From positions 52,548-116,547 of the forward strand of contig NZ_JAGXJN010000003.1 of assembly GCF_019091455.1 (NCBI RefSeq): a stretch of DNA of 64,000 nt, in the 5' to 3' direction. Source of the DNA: Chitinophaga sp. GbtcB8 (GTDB taxonomy: Bacteria > Bacteroidota > Bacteroidia > Chitinophagales > Chitinophagaceae). A program made the position numbers and the translations under genes. The notes below the pieces were generated by a model. It searched no databases and was not told the origin of the DNA. It saw only the letters and a list, made by a program, of their open reading frames with translations. Below, in pieces: positions 24,436 to 33,621 of the stretch. Within the stretch, counting starts at the first letter, position 1. The number at the start of each line of letters is the position of its first letter.

Positions 24436-25369
24436 TTGTTTACAGCAGCAGGTGCCTGTAATGCTGTTGTACGTGCTGCAAAGCCATGGCAGCAGCCCGG
24501 GCCGTCCTGGCTTTTTTATGGCGGTAGCGGCCAATGGGGCCATGGAAGGCTCTATTGGCGGGGGCATTATGGAGCACAAGTTTGTGGAAATGGCCAGGGA
24601 ACGGTTACGGCAGCACGAAGATGAAACCACCATCCGCAAACAGGTACACAATAAAAATGCGGTGAAAGATCAAAGCGGCATGATCTGCTCCGGTGAGCAA
24701 ACTATTTTATTATACCGTGTAAAACAGGAGGAAGCACCCGCTATACAGCAGATCATTACCTGCCTGCAGCAGCACCGGCAGGGCGGCTTACAGCTATCAC
24801 CGGAAGGCCTGCATTTCCGGGAAAGCTTTATGCCACAGGATGAGCCTTACTTTGAGATGACCGATGAAAACAACTGGGTGTACCAGGAGAATACCGGTTA
24901 CCGCTCGCATCTGTTCATTGTCGGTGGCGGCCATTGTGCGCTGGCCCTTTCCAGGCTTATGAGCACAATGAACTTTTACATTCATGTATACGATGACCGG
25001 CCGGAGCTGCATACCATCCTGCAAAATGATTATGCGGACGAAATATGTATGTTAGAGGATTACAGCCAGCTGGCAGAGAAAATATCTGCCGGCCATCACC
25101 ATTATGTAGTGGTAATGACCTTTGGTTACCGTACAGATGATATTGCCATCCGCGCCTTGCTCAATAAAAAATTCCGCTACTTTGGGATAATGGGCAGTAA
25201 AAGTAAAATAGAAAAAATGTTTGAGGTATACATTGCAGAAGGTTTTAAGCCTGAGCAGCTGTATAACCTGTATGCCCCGGTGGGACTGCCTGTTAACAGT
25301 CATACGCCGGAAGAGATTGCCGTGAGCATTGCAGCGGAGATCATACAGGTTAAGAATAAAGAAGATTAA
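24398..25369 (+). CDS. xdhC: XdhC accessory protein
   Basis: A 323-residue chaperone of the XdhC/CoxI family. The N-terminal domain contains LQSHGSSPGRPGFFMAV and GSIGGGIMEHKFV with the typical SPGR and GGG motifs. The C-terminal Rossmann-like domain has LFIVGGGHCALALSRL and YFGIMGSKSK, and ends NSHTPEEIAVSIAAEII. Family role: binds the molybdenum cofactor, presents it for sulfuration and inserts it into XdhB. It overlaps xdhB by 38 bases and ends three bases from the stop of the convergent uricase gene. Confidence 0.9.
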   Translation: MKIQLATWQLINNCLQQQVPVMLLYVLQSHGSSPGRPGFFMAVAANGAMEGSIGGGIMEHKFVEMARERLRQHEDETTIRKQVHNKNAVKDQSGMICSGEQTILLYRVKQEEAPAIQQIITCLQQHRQGGLQLSPEGLHFRESFMPQDEPYFEMTDENNWVYQENTGYRSHLFIVGGGHCALALSRLMSTMNFYIHVYDDRPELHTILQNDYADEICMLEDYSQLAEKISAGHHHYVVVMTFGYRTDDIAIRALLNKKFRYFGIMGSKSKIEKMFEVYIAEGFKPEQLYNLYAPVGLPVNSHTPEEIAVSIAAEIIQVKNKED

Positions 25370-25372
25370 AAC

Positions 25373-26218
25373 TTACTCCCGCACCAGCGTACCGCTAATA
25401 TAACCATAAGGCGCATCGGTAGCTACAAATACCTCGTTCTGGTTTTTCATGCCAAAGGGTTCCAGGTTAAAGGGAATATGATGTTTGTTGGGCATTACCA
25501 GGCTAATTTCCTGCACGGCATCATAGGCTTCCAGCACGGCTTTACCCATATCATACAGGGTTTGTTGTACAGAAAGGCTTTTGTGGTGCGCAAAGGTATG
25601 TAACAGCGTTTGACGGATGTTGCTGAACAATGCGCTGAAATCCTCTGCTGGTTTGGTATAACGCCAGGTGGCCGTGCATTGTGTAGCCAGTATGCGGTCG
25701 CTGGCAGGTTTAAGGGTAGTATATGCATCCTGGATATAATGCTCAAAAGCAGAGTCGGTGGTTTTCAGGATCAGCAGGTCCGCAATGCCGGCGCTAACGC
25801 TAATGGTATTGCCTTCCTGCAAAATAAGGGCGGTATGTTTTTCTGATCCGCCGCCGGTATAAGCGTGCGGGTGTTGCTCTCCGTTAAACTGCATGCGGGT
25901 CCAGGTATGTTCCTGTATTTCCACCTGCACCTTATGTATCTGCGGATTATGGGTGCTAAAGTGATTGGCCAGGTACAGCGCAAAATCTTCAATGCTGCCG
26001 GTAAAATGTTCTTTCGCTAAAGCGTACACGGTATTCTTCTGGGTGTCAGTAGGCAGTATGCGTGTATTATCGCCCTGGGTATAAGCTGTTTCAAAATCGC
26101 CTTCCAGCAGTGTATTTACAGATACCTGGCGAAATTCATGGTAGCCGGCATGCCGGATGATCTTTGACAATTCCACCGCATTTTTGCCGTAAGCATTCTC
26201 ACCCAGTTTGATTTTCAT
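25373..26218 (-). CDS. Urate oxidase (cofactor-independent)
   Basis: A 281-residue uricase. Typical elements are the N-terminal LGENAYGKNAVEL segment with the active-site lysine, FALYLANHF, VEIQEHTWTRM, a TDSAFEHYIQDAYTTL strand and MPNKHHIPFNLEPFG near the C-terminus with the catalytic histidine. It converts urate to 5-hydroxyisourate, linking the XdhABC products to UraH. It is the only purine gene on the minus strand, convergent with xdhC and divergent from allB with a 77-base shared regulatory region, so it may be controlled separately. Confidence 0.9.
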   Translation of the reverse strand: MKIKLGENAYGKNAVELSKIIRHAGYHEFRQVSVNTLLEGDFETAYTQGDNTRILPTDTQKNTVYALAKEHFTGSIEDFALYLANHFSTHNPQIHKVQVEIQEHTWTRMQFNGEQHPHAYTGGGSEKHTALILQEGNTISVSAGIADLLILKTTDSAFEHYIQDAYTTLKPASDRILATQCTATWRYTKPAEDFSALFSNIRQTLLHTFAHHKSLSVQQTLYDMGKAVLEAYDAVQEISLVMPNKHHIPFNLEPFGMKNQNEVFVATDAPYGYISGTLVRE

Positions 26219-26295
26219 AGAGCTTGTTTTACTTAACTTTAGCGTATCCTAATTTAAAAAATTAATTCTACTTTTAGTAAAACCGGCTCCCGTGT

Positions 26296-27627
26296 ATGTT
26301 TGATCTGGCTATAAGCGGCAACAAAATCCTTACGCGCGATGGGCTGCAACGCGCGGTGGTATTAGTGAGCCATGGCCGGATAGTGGATGTGGCGCCTGCC
26401 CTGCCGGATAATATTTCCCCTGATAACATTACAGATATAGGCAACCGGCTGCTGATGCCCGGGGTTATTGACCCCCATGTACATATTAATGAACCGGGCC
26501 GCACGGAATGGGAGGGGTTTGAAACCGCTACCCGCTCCGCTATTACAGGAGGCATTACTACCCTGGTAGATATGCCGCTGAATGCATTGCCGGTTACTAC
26601 TACCGTAAAAGCCTTTGAACAAAAATTAGCGGTTGCCGCAGATCAGCTGCATACCAGCTGTGGTTTTTGGGGTGGGGTAGTGCCGGGTAATGAAAAGGAG
26701 ATCCCCGGTTTAATTGACAAAGGCGTATTGGGTTTTAAAGCATTCCTCACGCATTCCGGTATTGATGATTTTCCCAATGTTACGGCCGCTGACCTGGAAA
26801 AGATAATGCCTCTTATTGCCGAAAGTAATTTGCCTTTACTGGTGCATTGTGAATTAAGTGATGATACTGCGCCACCTGTAACGGATCCACATTCATACCG
26901 GCAATACCTGGCCTCCCGCCCCGCGCGTTGGGAAGATGCAGCCATTGCCTTAATGATACAGCTATGTGAAAAATACCGCTGCCGTGTGCATATTGTACAC
27001 CTGTCCGCCGCATCATCCATAACACCGCTGCGGCAGGCCAAAGAAAAAGGGCTGCCAATTACCGTTGAAACCGCGCAGCACTATTTATACTTTAATGCGG
27101 AAACTATCGCTGACGGGCAAACGCAGTTTAAATGTGCGCCGCCCATTCGTGACAAAGTCAATAATGAGCAGTTATGGGAAGCCTTGCAGCAGGGTATTAT
27201 TGATTTTGTAGCTACAGATCATTCGCCTGCTACGCCTGCCCTTAAACAGCTGGAAAGTGGTAACTTCAGCAAAGCCTGGGGTGGCATAGCCTCTTTACAG
27301 CTGGCCTTACCCGTATTGTGGACCGCCGCCCGTAAAAGGAATATCCCGGTAACAGCCATGGCGGAATGGTTGGGCGCTGCACCGGCCCGGCTGGCAGGTT
27401 TGCAAAAAGGCATGATCGCTAAAGGGTATAGTGCCGACTTTGTAATATGGGACCCGGAAGCCACGTTTAAGGTAACAGAAGGTATATTACATCATAAACA
27501 TAAGGTTACACCATATATCAATGAAACCCTGTATGGGGTAGTGGAGCAAACTTATTTGGGGGGCCGGCTGGTATATGACAAGGGCCGTTTAACGGCGCCG
27601 CATACCGGCAACATTATATTAAGATAA
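26296..27627 (+). CDS. allB: Allantoinase
   Basis: A 443-residue cyclic amidohydrolase. Metal and substrate motifs are DPHVHINEPGRTEWEGF, the carbamylated-lysine segment GVLGFKAFL, LPLLVHCEL, HIVHLSAASS and DFVATDHSPA. The EPGRTEWEGFETAT pattern separates allantoinase from dihydroorotase and hydantoinase. It opens allantoin to allantoate. Its start is at the divergent region with the uricase gene; allC follows after three bases. Confidence 0.92.
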   Translation: MFDLAISGNKILTRDGLQRAVVLVSHGRIVDVAPALPDNISPDNITDIGNRLLMPGVIDPHVHINEPGRTEWEGFETATRSAITGGITTLVDMPLNALPVTTTVKAFEQKLAVAADQLHTSCGFWGGVVPGNEKEIPGLIDKGVLGFKAFLTHSGIDDFPNVTAADLEKIMPLIAESNLPLLVHCELSDDTAPPVTDPHSYRQYLASRPARWEDAAIALMIQLCEKYRCRVHIVHLSAASSITPLRQAKEKGLPITVETAQHYLYFNAETIADGQTQFKCAPPIRDKVNNEQLWEALQQGIIDFVATDHSPATPALKQLESGNFSKAWGGIASLQLALPVLWTAARKRNIPVTAMAEWLGAAPARLAGLQKGMIAKGYSADFVIWDPEATFKVTEGILHHKHKVTPYINETLYGVVEQTYLGGRLVYDKGRLTAPHTGNIILR

Positions 27628-27630
27628 GCC

Positions 27631-28896
27631 ATGCAAACGTATAAACAGCGAGCGGAAGATATTATGGATCGCATACAGGCGCTGGCCAGGATCAGTGAAA
27701 TGGAAGGCTGTATTACGCGTACCTATGGTACCGCTGCCTGGCGGCAGGGCGCATTAACCATCATGGGCTGGATGCAGGTTGCCGGGTTAACAGTAAGTAT
27801 GGATAACATTGGTAATGTCAGGGGACGCCTGCGTTGCGGGCTACCGGGCGCCAAAACCTTTGTGATTGCTTCCCATATGGATACCGTAATAAATGCCGGT
27901 AAATTTGATGGGCCGCTGGGAGTGGTTATGGGCCTGGATATGCTGAAAGCATTGATCCGCAACCGTACCGCGCTTCCTTTTGATATTGAGCTGGTAGCTT
28001 TTTGTGATGAGGAAGGCTGCCGTTTTCATACCACTTACCTGGGCAGCAAAGTGCTGTCCGGTACTTTTGAACCTGCTTTGCTGGCGCATGCGGATGCAGC
28101 CGGTGTTACTATACAGGATGTGATACATGCTAATGGCAGCCACCCTGCCGGCTTGCCGGATGATGCTATAGGGGCGCAGGATTGGTTAGGCTATTTTGAG
28201 ATACATATTGAGCAGGGCCCTGTGTTATATGAAAAAGATATACCGGTAGCAGTGGTACAGGCCATTGCCGGGCAAAAAAGAATAGGCCTTACCTTTAGGG
28301 GAATGGCCGGCCATGCAGGTACCGTACCGATGGATATGCGGCAGGATGCCCTGTGCTGTGCGGCAGAATTTGTGCAGGCAGTAGAAAGAACAGCCCTGTT
28401 ACATAAGGATAAGATAGTGGCTACCGTAGGTAAGCTGCAGGTGGAAAATGCCGCCAGCAATGTAATTCCGGGCTTTGTTACCTGCACACTGGACCTCAGG
28501 AGTTCTGATGAAAGTATGTTAGCGGCCACATATGAAACGCTGCAGCAAACAGCGGCTGCTATTTGTAAACAGCGTAACATACTGTTTGAATGGATGCCCG
28601 TGCAGGAAACCGCAGCGGTCTTATGCGACGCCGGTTTAAACGCATTGCTCACAGCCGCCATTGCGGATGCCGGTTATAAGCCGCTGGCATTAGTGAGCGG
28701 AGCCGGGCACGATGCCGTGGCCATTGCTGCAGTAGCGCCGGTAAGTATGTTATTTGTGCGCTGCTTTAAAGGCATAAGCCATCACCCGCTGGAAGATGTA
28801 GCGCTAAAGGATCTTATTGCTGCCGTGGAGGTAGCAGACAATTTTATACAGCATGTTATTCATCAATATGATCAGGTATGGAAATATCAGCATTAA
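27631..28896 (+). CDS. allC: Allantoate amidohydrolase
   Basis: A 421-residue M20-family amidohydrolase. Metal-binding motifs are ASHMDTVINAGKFDGPLG, FCDEEGCRFHTTYLGSK, FEIHIEQGPVLYE and the C-terminal SGAGHDAVAIA, all typical of allantoate amidohydrolase/N-carbamoylase enzymes. With AllE next door, allantoate rather than another carbamoyl amide is the likely substrate, giving ureidoglycine, ammonia and CO2. The 3' end overlaps allE by 19 bases. Confidence 0.9.
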   Translation: MQTYKQRAEDIMDRIQALARISEMEGCITRTYGTAAWRQGALTIMGWMQVAGLTVSMDNIGNVRGRLRCGLPGAKTFVIASHMDTVINAGKFDGPLGVVMGLDMLKALIRNRTALPFDIELVAFCDEEGCRFHTTYLGSKVLSGTFEPALLAHADAAGVTIQDVIHANGSHPAGLPDDAIGAQDWLGYFEIHIEQGPVLYEKDIPVAVVQAIAGQKRIGLTFRGMAGHAGTVPMDMRQDALCCAAEFVQAVERTALLHKDKIVATVGKLQVENAASNVIPGFVTCTLDLRSSDESMLAATYETLQQTAAAICKQRNILFEWMPVQETAAVLCDAGLNALLTAAIADAGYKPLALVSGAGHDAVAIAAVAPVSMLFVRCFKGISHHPLEDVALKDLIAAVEVADNFIQHVIHQYDQVWKYQH

Positions 28897-29624
28897 CCCG
28901 TTCCGTGGTAAAAGGCAGTCATGCCGTTATTAGCCCGGACGGATACGTGAACAGCACCGTTCCCGGCTGGACAAACTGCACCGTGAATGTGATCATCAGT
29001 GAGGCTATGGGTGCGCAGCTCACCCAAACCCTCATTACCGCCAGGGAAGGCGGGCGCATTACCGGCGCTACGCACGCCTCGCAGGTATTCTTTTACGTGA
29101 TCAATGGCGGCTGCCATGCCACTGCGGACGGTAAAAAGAACCTGCTGAGCGCAGGACGTTTTCTGTATGTGCCCATTGGTAAAACTTACCAGCTGGAAAA
29201 TACGGTGCCGGGTACACAAATACTCTGTTTCCATAAAGTGTACGAAAAGCTGGAAGGCTTTGCGCCGCCACCGGTGATCTTTGGTGATGCTGCGCAGATC
29301 GAGGGCCCTACCTACCTGGGCGATCCTGCCCTGCGTTTGCAGGTATTACTACCCGATCACCCGGCCTTTGATATGGCCGTGAATATATTTACCTACGATA
29401 GCGGCGGGCACCTGCCTTTTGTGGAAACGCATATTATGGAACACGGTCTGCTGTACCTGCAGGGGCAGGGCGTGTATATGCTGGACCAGGAATGGTATCC
29501 CATAAAAAAAGGCGATTCCATCTGGATGGCGCCGTACTGTCAGCAGTGGTTTACCGCCATGGGTAAAGAGCCTGCTGTATACATTTATTATAAAAACGTA
29601 AACCGATTCCCCTTTACACCATGA
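28878..29624 (+). CDS. allE: (S)-Ureidoglycine aminohydrolase
   Basis: A 248-residue bicupin. The two cupin halves are visible as VFFYVINGGCHATADG with a YVPIGKTYQLEN strand, and HLPFVETHIMEHGLLYLQG with YPIKKGDSIWMAPYCQQW; the C-terminal half carries the metal ligands E-x-H-x-x-E-H typical of AllE. It converts ureidoglycine to ureidoglycolate and ammonia. It overlaps allC by 19 bases and uraD by four (ATGA), so the group is translationally coupled. Confidence 0.9.
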   Translation: MEISALTRSVVKGSHAVISPDGYVNSTVPGWTNCTVNVIISEAMGAQLTQTLITAREGGRITGATHASQVFFYVINGGCHATADGKKNLLSAGRFLYVPIGKTYQLENTVPGTQILCFHKVYEKLEGFAPPPVIFGDAAQIEGPTYLGDPALRLQVLLPDHPAFDMAVNIFTYDSGGHLPFVETHIMEHGLLYLQGQGVYMLDQEWYPIKKGDSIWMAPYCQQWFTAMGKEPAVYIYYKNVNRFPFTP

Positions 29625-30127
29625 CTATTGAAGCACTTAACAAACTGACACAGCCAGTTTTAAAAGAAACCCTTTTTCAATGTTGCGGCTCTACTACCTG
29701 GGTAGAGCGGATGAGCAGACGTTTTCCGTTCCAGGATGAAGCTGCATTATACCAGGCCGCAACGGAAGTTTGGGAAAGCTGTACTGTCGGAGACTGGAAA
29801 GAAGCGTTCTCCCACCATCCGATGATTGGCGACCTGGAAGATCTGGAAAAAAAGTTTGCCGGTACTACCCAATGGGCAACCGCAGAGCAGGCTGCTGTAC
29901 AACATGCTACCAACGTCACTTTGCTGCTGCTGGCAGATGCGAACCGAGCCTATTTGCAAAAGTTTGGATATATATTCATAGTTTGCGCTACCGGTAAGTC
30001 TGCCGCTGAAATGCTACAACTGTTAGAGGAACGGCTAACCAATGAGCCGGCAAAAGAAATATGGATTGCCATGGCAGAACAGGGCAAGATCACCAGGATC
30101 CGTTTACAAAAATTATTAGTCGTATGA
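29621..30127 (+). CDS. uraD: OHCU decarboxylase
   Basis: A 168-residue all-helical enzyme. The signature FQCCGSTTWVERMSRRFPF at 19-37 and SHHPMIGDLEDL, with catalytic H66, identify 2-oxo-4-hydroxy-4-carboxy-5-ureidoimidazoline decarboxylase. It yields stereospecific (S)-allantoin after UraH. A C-terminal GKSAAEMLQLLEERLTN helix completes the fold. ATGA overlaps link it to allE upstream and uraH downstream. Confidence 0.9.
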   Translation: MTIEALNKLTQPVLKETLFQCCGSTTWVERMSRRFPFQDEAALYQAATEVWESCTVGDWKEAFSHHPMIGDLEDLEKKFAGTTQWATAEQAAVQHATNVTLLLLADANRAYLQKFGYIFIVCATGKSAAEMLQLLEERLTNEPAKEIWIAMAEQGKITRIRLQKLLVV

Positions 30128-30465
30128 CGCAAATAACTACCCATGTATTAGATACCAGCCAGGGAAAGCCGGTGGTGGATATGACTGTTTTTTTATACCA
30201 ATACCAGAATAATAACGACTGGGAAGCCATTGGCGGCGGTGCTACAGACGATGATGGCCGCCTGCCGGACATGCTGGGCGAAGATGCTGTATTAACAGAA
30301 GGCATCTACAAGCTGAAATTTGCTACGGAGGAATATTATGAAAGTGTAGGCATCAATACGTTTTATCCTTATGTGGAAATTGTATTCTATCTCAATAAGG
30401 GAGAACACTATCATGTGCCGCTGCTGGTAAGCCCGTATGGGTATAGCACGTACCGGGGATCGTGA
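30124..30465 (+). CDS. uraH: 5-Hydroxyisourate hydrolase
   Basis: A 113-residue transthyretin-like protein. It starts MTQITTHVLDTSQGKP with the active-site histidine and ends in the invariant YRGS tetrapeptide (GYSTYRGS). Function: hydrolyses 5-hydroxyisourate, the uricase product, to OHCU for UraD. A longer in-frame extension from 30061 runs inside uraD; the ATG at 30124 overlapping the uraD stop is the correct start. The next gene begins 23 bases later. Confidence 0.92.
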   Translation: MTQITTHVLDTSQGKPVVDMTVFLYQYQNNNDWEAIGGGATDDDGRLPDMLGEDAVLTEGIYKLKFATEEYYESVGINTFYPYVEIVFYLNKGEHYHVPLLVSPYGYSTYRGS

Positions 30466-30488
30466 TTGATAATTCGTAATTCTAACTC

Positions 30489-31919
30489 ATGATGCTGTCC
30501 ATTAATGAAAACGACCAGGCCCGGTTGCTCAACACACTGGGCGAAGCCAATAAAAAATTTCAGCAAACCTATCCCGGTGATAAAACAGACCGCCAGCCGG
30601 TACATACGGTGTATGGCGGCGCTAACCTGTTTAAGGCAGATACCTGTGTAAAAATGGGAGAGGTGGCTTTAAAGAACCTGCAAACCTATGCGCCCAATTT
30701 TGTTGTGCTGGCCAATGTGCTGGAGCTGGCCGGCCATCAGCATTTACCTCATTCCCTGGAAGATATTATAACCCTTACGCATAAACTGGATAGTTTACCG
30801 GAGCCCGCCCGCCGGCAGGAATCCGCCTGGCTGGCCTATACCGTGTATAACAAGATCATCCACAAACTGCGCACAGAACCGGTAGAGGATTTTCGTATAG
30901 ACTTTGAAGATGGTTTTGGCAACCGGCCGGATGCGGAGGAAGATGCCACTGCCATTGCCGCTGCGCAGGAGCTGGCTAAAGGTATGGCGCAAAAAACAGT
31001 ATCGCCTTTTATCGGCATCCGCATCAAACCCTTCACAGAAGATCTTAAACACCGCGGCGTGCGCACGCTGGACCTGTTCATTACCACTTTGCTGGAAGCT
31101 ACCAAGAGTGTGCTGCCGGCCAACTTTGTAGTGATGTTACCCAAGGTTACCATCCCGGAACAGGTAATTACACTGGTACGTTTATTTGAAATACTGGAAA
31201 AAGCGCATCACCTGCCTGCAGGTTCCCTGAAAATGGAAACCATGGTAGAAGCTACGCAGATCATTATGGATGAGGAAGGCCGTAACCCTTTAATGCGCAT
31301 CATTAAGGCCAGCGAAGGCCGCTGTATTGCCGCACATTTTGGTACGTATGATTATACGGCGTCCTGCGGTATTACGGCCAGGTACCAGACCATGGCGCAC
31401 CCGGTATGTGATTTTGCACATCATATGACCAAGGTTGCGCTGGGAGGTACCGGCATTTTCCTGTCAGACGGGGCTACCAATGTAATGCCGATTGGCCCGC
31501 ACCGCGGAGAGGACCTTACTTTTGAACAACAGGCAGAGAACCGCGCTGCTGTGCACAACGGCTGGCGCACCGGTTTCCATCATACCATGCACTCCCTCAT
31601 TAATGGTTTTTACCAGGGCTGGGACCTGAATCCTGCACAGCTGCCTATGCGTTATGCCGCTACCTATAACTTCTTTTTAAGCAGTTATGAAGATGCGGTA
31701 TTCCGTTTAAAAACTTTTGTGGAACGGGCTGCCATCTCTACCCTTACCAAAGATATTTTTGATGATGCCGCTACCGGGCAGGGACTGCTTAACTTCTTCT
31801 TAAAAGCCATGAACTGCGGTGCCATCGGGGAATCTGAAGCTCTGACCACCGGCCTTACGCTGGATGAGATCAGGAGCCGTTCTTTTTACCGCATATTGGA
31901 AGGCAGGCGGAAAAAATAA
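30489..31919 (+). CDS. DUF6986 / CitE-like aldolase family protein of the ureide operon
   Basis: A 476-residue TIM-barrel protein related to HpcH/HpaI aldolases and the CitE lyase subunit. It shows DFRIDFEDGFGNRPDAEED with acidic metal ligands, FIGIRIKPF, VMLPKVTIPEQV, LKMETMVEATQII and a distal HFGTYDYTASCGI segment. It sits as the last gene of the purine operon, where, to my recollection, DUF6986 genes recur in Bacteroidota and Actinomycetota. CitE-like proteins include malate synthases and malyl-CoA lyases, so condensation or cleavage involving glyoxylate, the end product of ureide breakdown, is a reasonable inference; the exact reaction is not shown by the sequence. Confidence 0.7.
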   Translation: MMLSINENDQARLLNTLGEANKKFQQTYPGDKTDRQPVHTVYGGANLFKADTCVKMGEVALKNLQTYAPNFVVLANVLELAGHQHLPHSLEDIITLTHKLDSLPEPARRQESAWLAYTVYNKIIHKLRTEPVEDFRIDFEDGFGNRPDAEEDATAIAAAQELAKGMAQKTVSPFIGIRIKPFTEDLKHRGVRTLDLFITTLLEATKSVLPANFVVMLPKVTIPEQVITLVRLFEILEKAHHLPAGSLKMETMVEATQIIMDEEGRNPLMRIIKASEGRCIAAHFGTYDYTASCGITARYQTMAHPVCDFAHHMTKVALGGTGIFLSDGATNVMPIGPHRGEDLTFEQQAENRAAVHNGWRTGFHHTMHSLINGFYQGWDLNPAQLPMRYAATYNFFLSSYEDAVFRLKTFVERAAISTLTKDIFDDAATGQGLLNFFLKAMNCGAIGESEALTTGLTLDEIRSRSFYRILEGRRKK

Positions 31920-31960
31920 TTATTATCTTTAAAGCCTTCATCTGCTATAGTATAACCATT

Positions 31961-33133
31961 ATGCAATTTTCCAACGGAGTAACGGAACCGCCTGTAAAAA
32001 AGCTGGCCGGACTGGATCATTTACGGGCGCTTGCCATTACACTGGTATTCCTTTGTCATTACCGGATGTTTGGCCACCCGGATTGGGTGAATGAAGCAGG
32101 CAGCTTCGGCTGGACAGGCGTGGACCTTTTCTTCGTGCTGAGTGGTTACCTGATCTCCGCACAGCTTTTCAAAAGTTTGCAGCAGGGCAAAGGCATTTCC
32201 CTCAAAGAGTTTTACATCAAACGGTTTTTTCGCATTCTGCCGGCTTACCTGGCAGTGCTGACCTTATATTTTGCCGTGCCTGCTTTTAAGGAATTTGAAG
32301 GCTTACCACCGCTCTGGAAATTCCTCACCTTTACGCAGAACTTTGGCCTGTACCTGGGTACTGCAAGGGCTTTCAGCCATGCATGGTCCTTGTGTATTGA
32401 GGAACAGTTTTATTTATTACTGCCATTGATCCTGTTGTTTGTTTCCCGGTTCAATGTGCCGCGGGTAATGGCCTTTGGATTACTTACCCTTTTTGTTGCC
32501 GGGTTTTTCATTCGTGCCTGGGGCTGGGCGCATTTTGTAGCGCCATTAGACGGGCAGGATGGTTTTGGCCTGGCCTGGTTTAAATGGATCTATTACCCTA
32601 CCTATAACCGCCTCGATGGATTATTGACCGGCATTGCCATAGCTGCCGTATTCCAGTACCGCCCGGCGCTGAAAGAAAAGCTCACCCGGCACGGGAATGT
32701 TATGCTGATATTGGGCCTGGCGCTGATCACCGGCGCTTATTTTTTGTGTAATAAAGAGATGTTCACCTGGAATACCACTGTGATCGGCTTTCCGCTGATC
32801 TCCATTGCGTTTGGTGTGATGGTGATAGCGGCGTTAAGTCCGTCCTGCATTTTGTATAAGCTGCCGGCGCACGGCACCCGTTTAATTGCTACTTTATCTT
32901 ACTCTATTTACTTAAGCCATAAAGGAGTGGTACACCTCACACAATTGTGGTTAGGCAAATTTTTAGATCCCACAGGATTGGGCATGTTTGTGATCTGTAC
33001 CGGGATGGTAGTGCTGGCAGCCCTGGTGTTGAGATGGGTGGTTGAGAAACCGTTTTTAAGATTGAGAGATAGGGTGTTGAAAAGAGGAAAAGCCACGCCG
33101 GTAGGGAGTTTGAAGGAGCAAAAGGCGGCGTGA
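31961..33133 (+). CDS. Acyltransferase 3 family membrane protein
   Basis: A 390-residue integral membrane acyltransferase of the OafA/YrhL type with about ten hydrophobic segments. The N-terminal motif LDHLRALAITLVFLCHYRMFG has the catalytic histidine, followed by GWTGVDLFFVLSGYLIS and SHAWSLCIEEQFYLLLPL, the second and third family motifs. It would O-acylate a sugar of an exported polysaccharide or lipid. It starts 42 bases after the DUF6986 gene but has no evident link to purines. C-terminal lysine-rich tail. Confidence 0.88.
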   Translation: MQFSNGVTEPPVKKLAGLDHLRALAITLVFLCHYRMFGHPDWVNEAGSFGWTGVDLFFVLSGYLISAQLFKSLQQGKGISLKEFYIKRFFRILPAYLAVLTLYFAVPAFKEFEGLPPLWKFLTFTQNFGLYLGTARAFSHAWSLCIEEQFYLLLPLILLFVSRFNVPRVMAFGLLTLFVAGFFIRAWGWAHFVAPLDGQDGFGLAWFKWIYYPTYNRLDGLLTGIAIAAVFQYRPALKEKLTRHGNVMLILGLALITGAYFLCNKEMFTWNTTVIGFPLISIAFGVMVIAALSPSCILYKLPAHGTRLIATLSYSIYLSHKGVVHLTQLWLGKFLDPTGLGMFVICTGMVVLAALVLRWVVEKPFLRLRDRVLKRGKATPVGSLKEQKAA

Positions 33134-33196
33134 TACTATGATTATTTTTTTGGTAGAAAGATGGGGAAGTGCTAAATTTACTAAAATGATTAGCAA

Positions 33197-33379
33197 ATGA
33201 GCGAGTATAGTATTGCCTACGACCTGGCAATGAAAGCTGCCAAAGAAGAGCTTGAGAGAGAGGTCACCCCAGAGGAAGCATTGCGTCAGCTTGTAGCTGC
33301 CGGTATCCTGGATAAGGATGGCAATTTCACAGCGCCTTACCAAAATCTTGCAAAGGTTGTCAGGGATCTCCGTAAATAA
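33197..33379 (+). CDS. Small protein, possible antitoxin-like partner
   Basis: A 60-residue soluble protein beginning MSEYSIAYDLAMKAAKEELE. The helical first half and the C-terminal AGILDKDGNFTAPYQNL segment resemble the short proteins that accompany GFHGC-type genes in Bacteroidota, in which a phrase like 'AGILDKxGxLTxPYxNL' recurs. The next frame (33410) is a truncated member of that partner family, which supports reading this pair as a toxin-antitoxin-like unit. Function is inference. Confidence 0.55.
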   Translation: MSEYSIAYDLAMKAAKEELEREVTPEEALRQLVAAGILDKDGNFTAPYQNLAKVVRDLRK

Positions 33380-33409
33380 ATAGTTTGTTACTCCCATAAT
33401 AAGTAGTGA

Positions 33410-33580
33410 ATGTATGATGTTAAGCCCAATCTCATCATAGGTTTCCACGGCTGTGATGCAGATGTCTGTAAAGCCCTTTTAAATAATCCGGATCATATTA
33501 AGATCAGTAAGAAGCCATATGACTGGCTGGGGCGCCCCCTCCACTTTAACATACTCTTAAGAAATGATGTTTTATTTTAA
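33410..33580 (+). pseudogene. Truncated GFHGC-type gene (toxin-like remnant)
   Basis: A 56-codon frame starting MYDVKPNLIIGFHGCD. From memory, full-length Bacteroidota members continue ...YDWLGxGxYFWE and run well over 100 residues; some are suspected ADP-ribosyltransferase-like toxins. Here the match holds through PYDWLG, then reads RPLHFN and stops shortly after, so the C-terminal catalytic part is gone. No continuation is visible in another frame before the next gene at 33622. Probably a decayed toxin gene. Confidence 0.5.
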
Positions 33581-33621
33581 TAGGGCATAACCCTGCCCAT
33601 GCTCAATTAAAACCATCAAAC

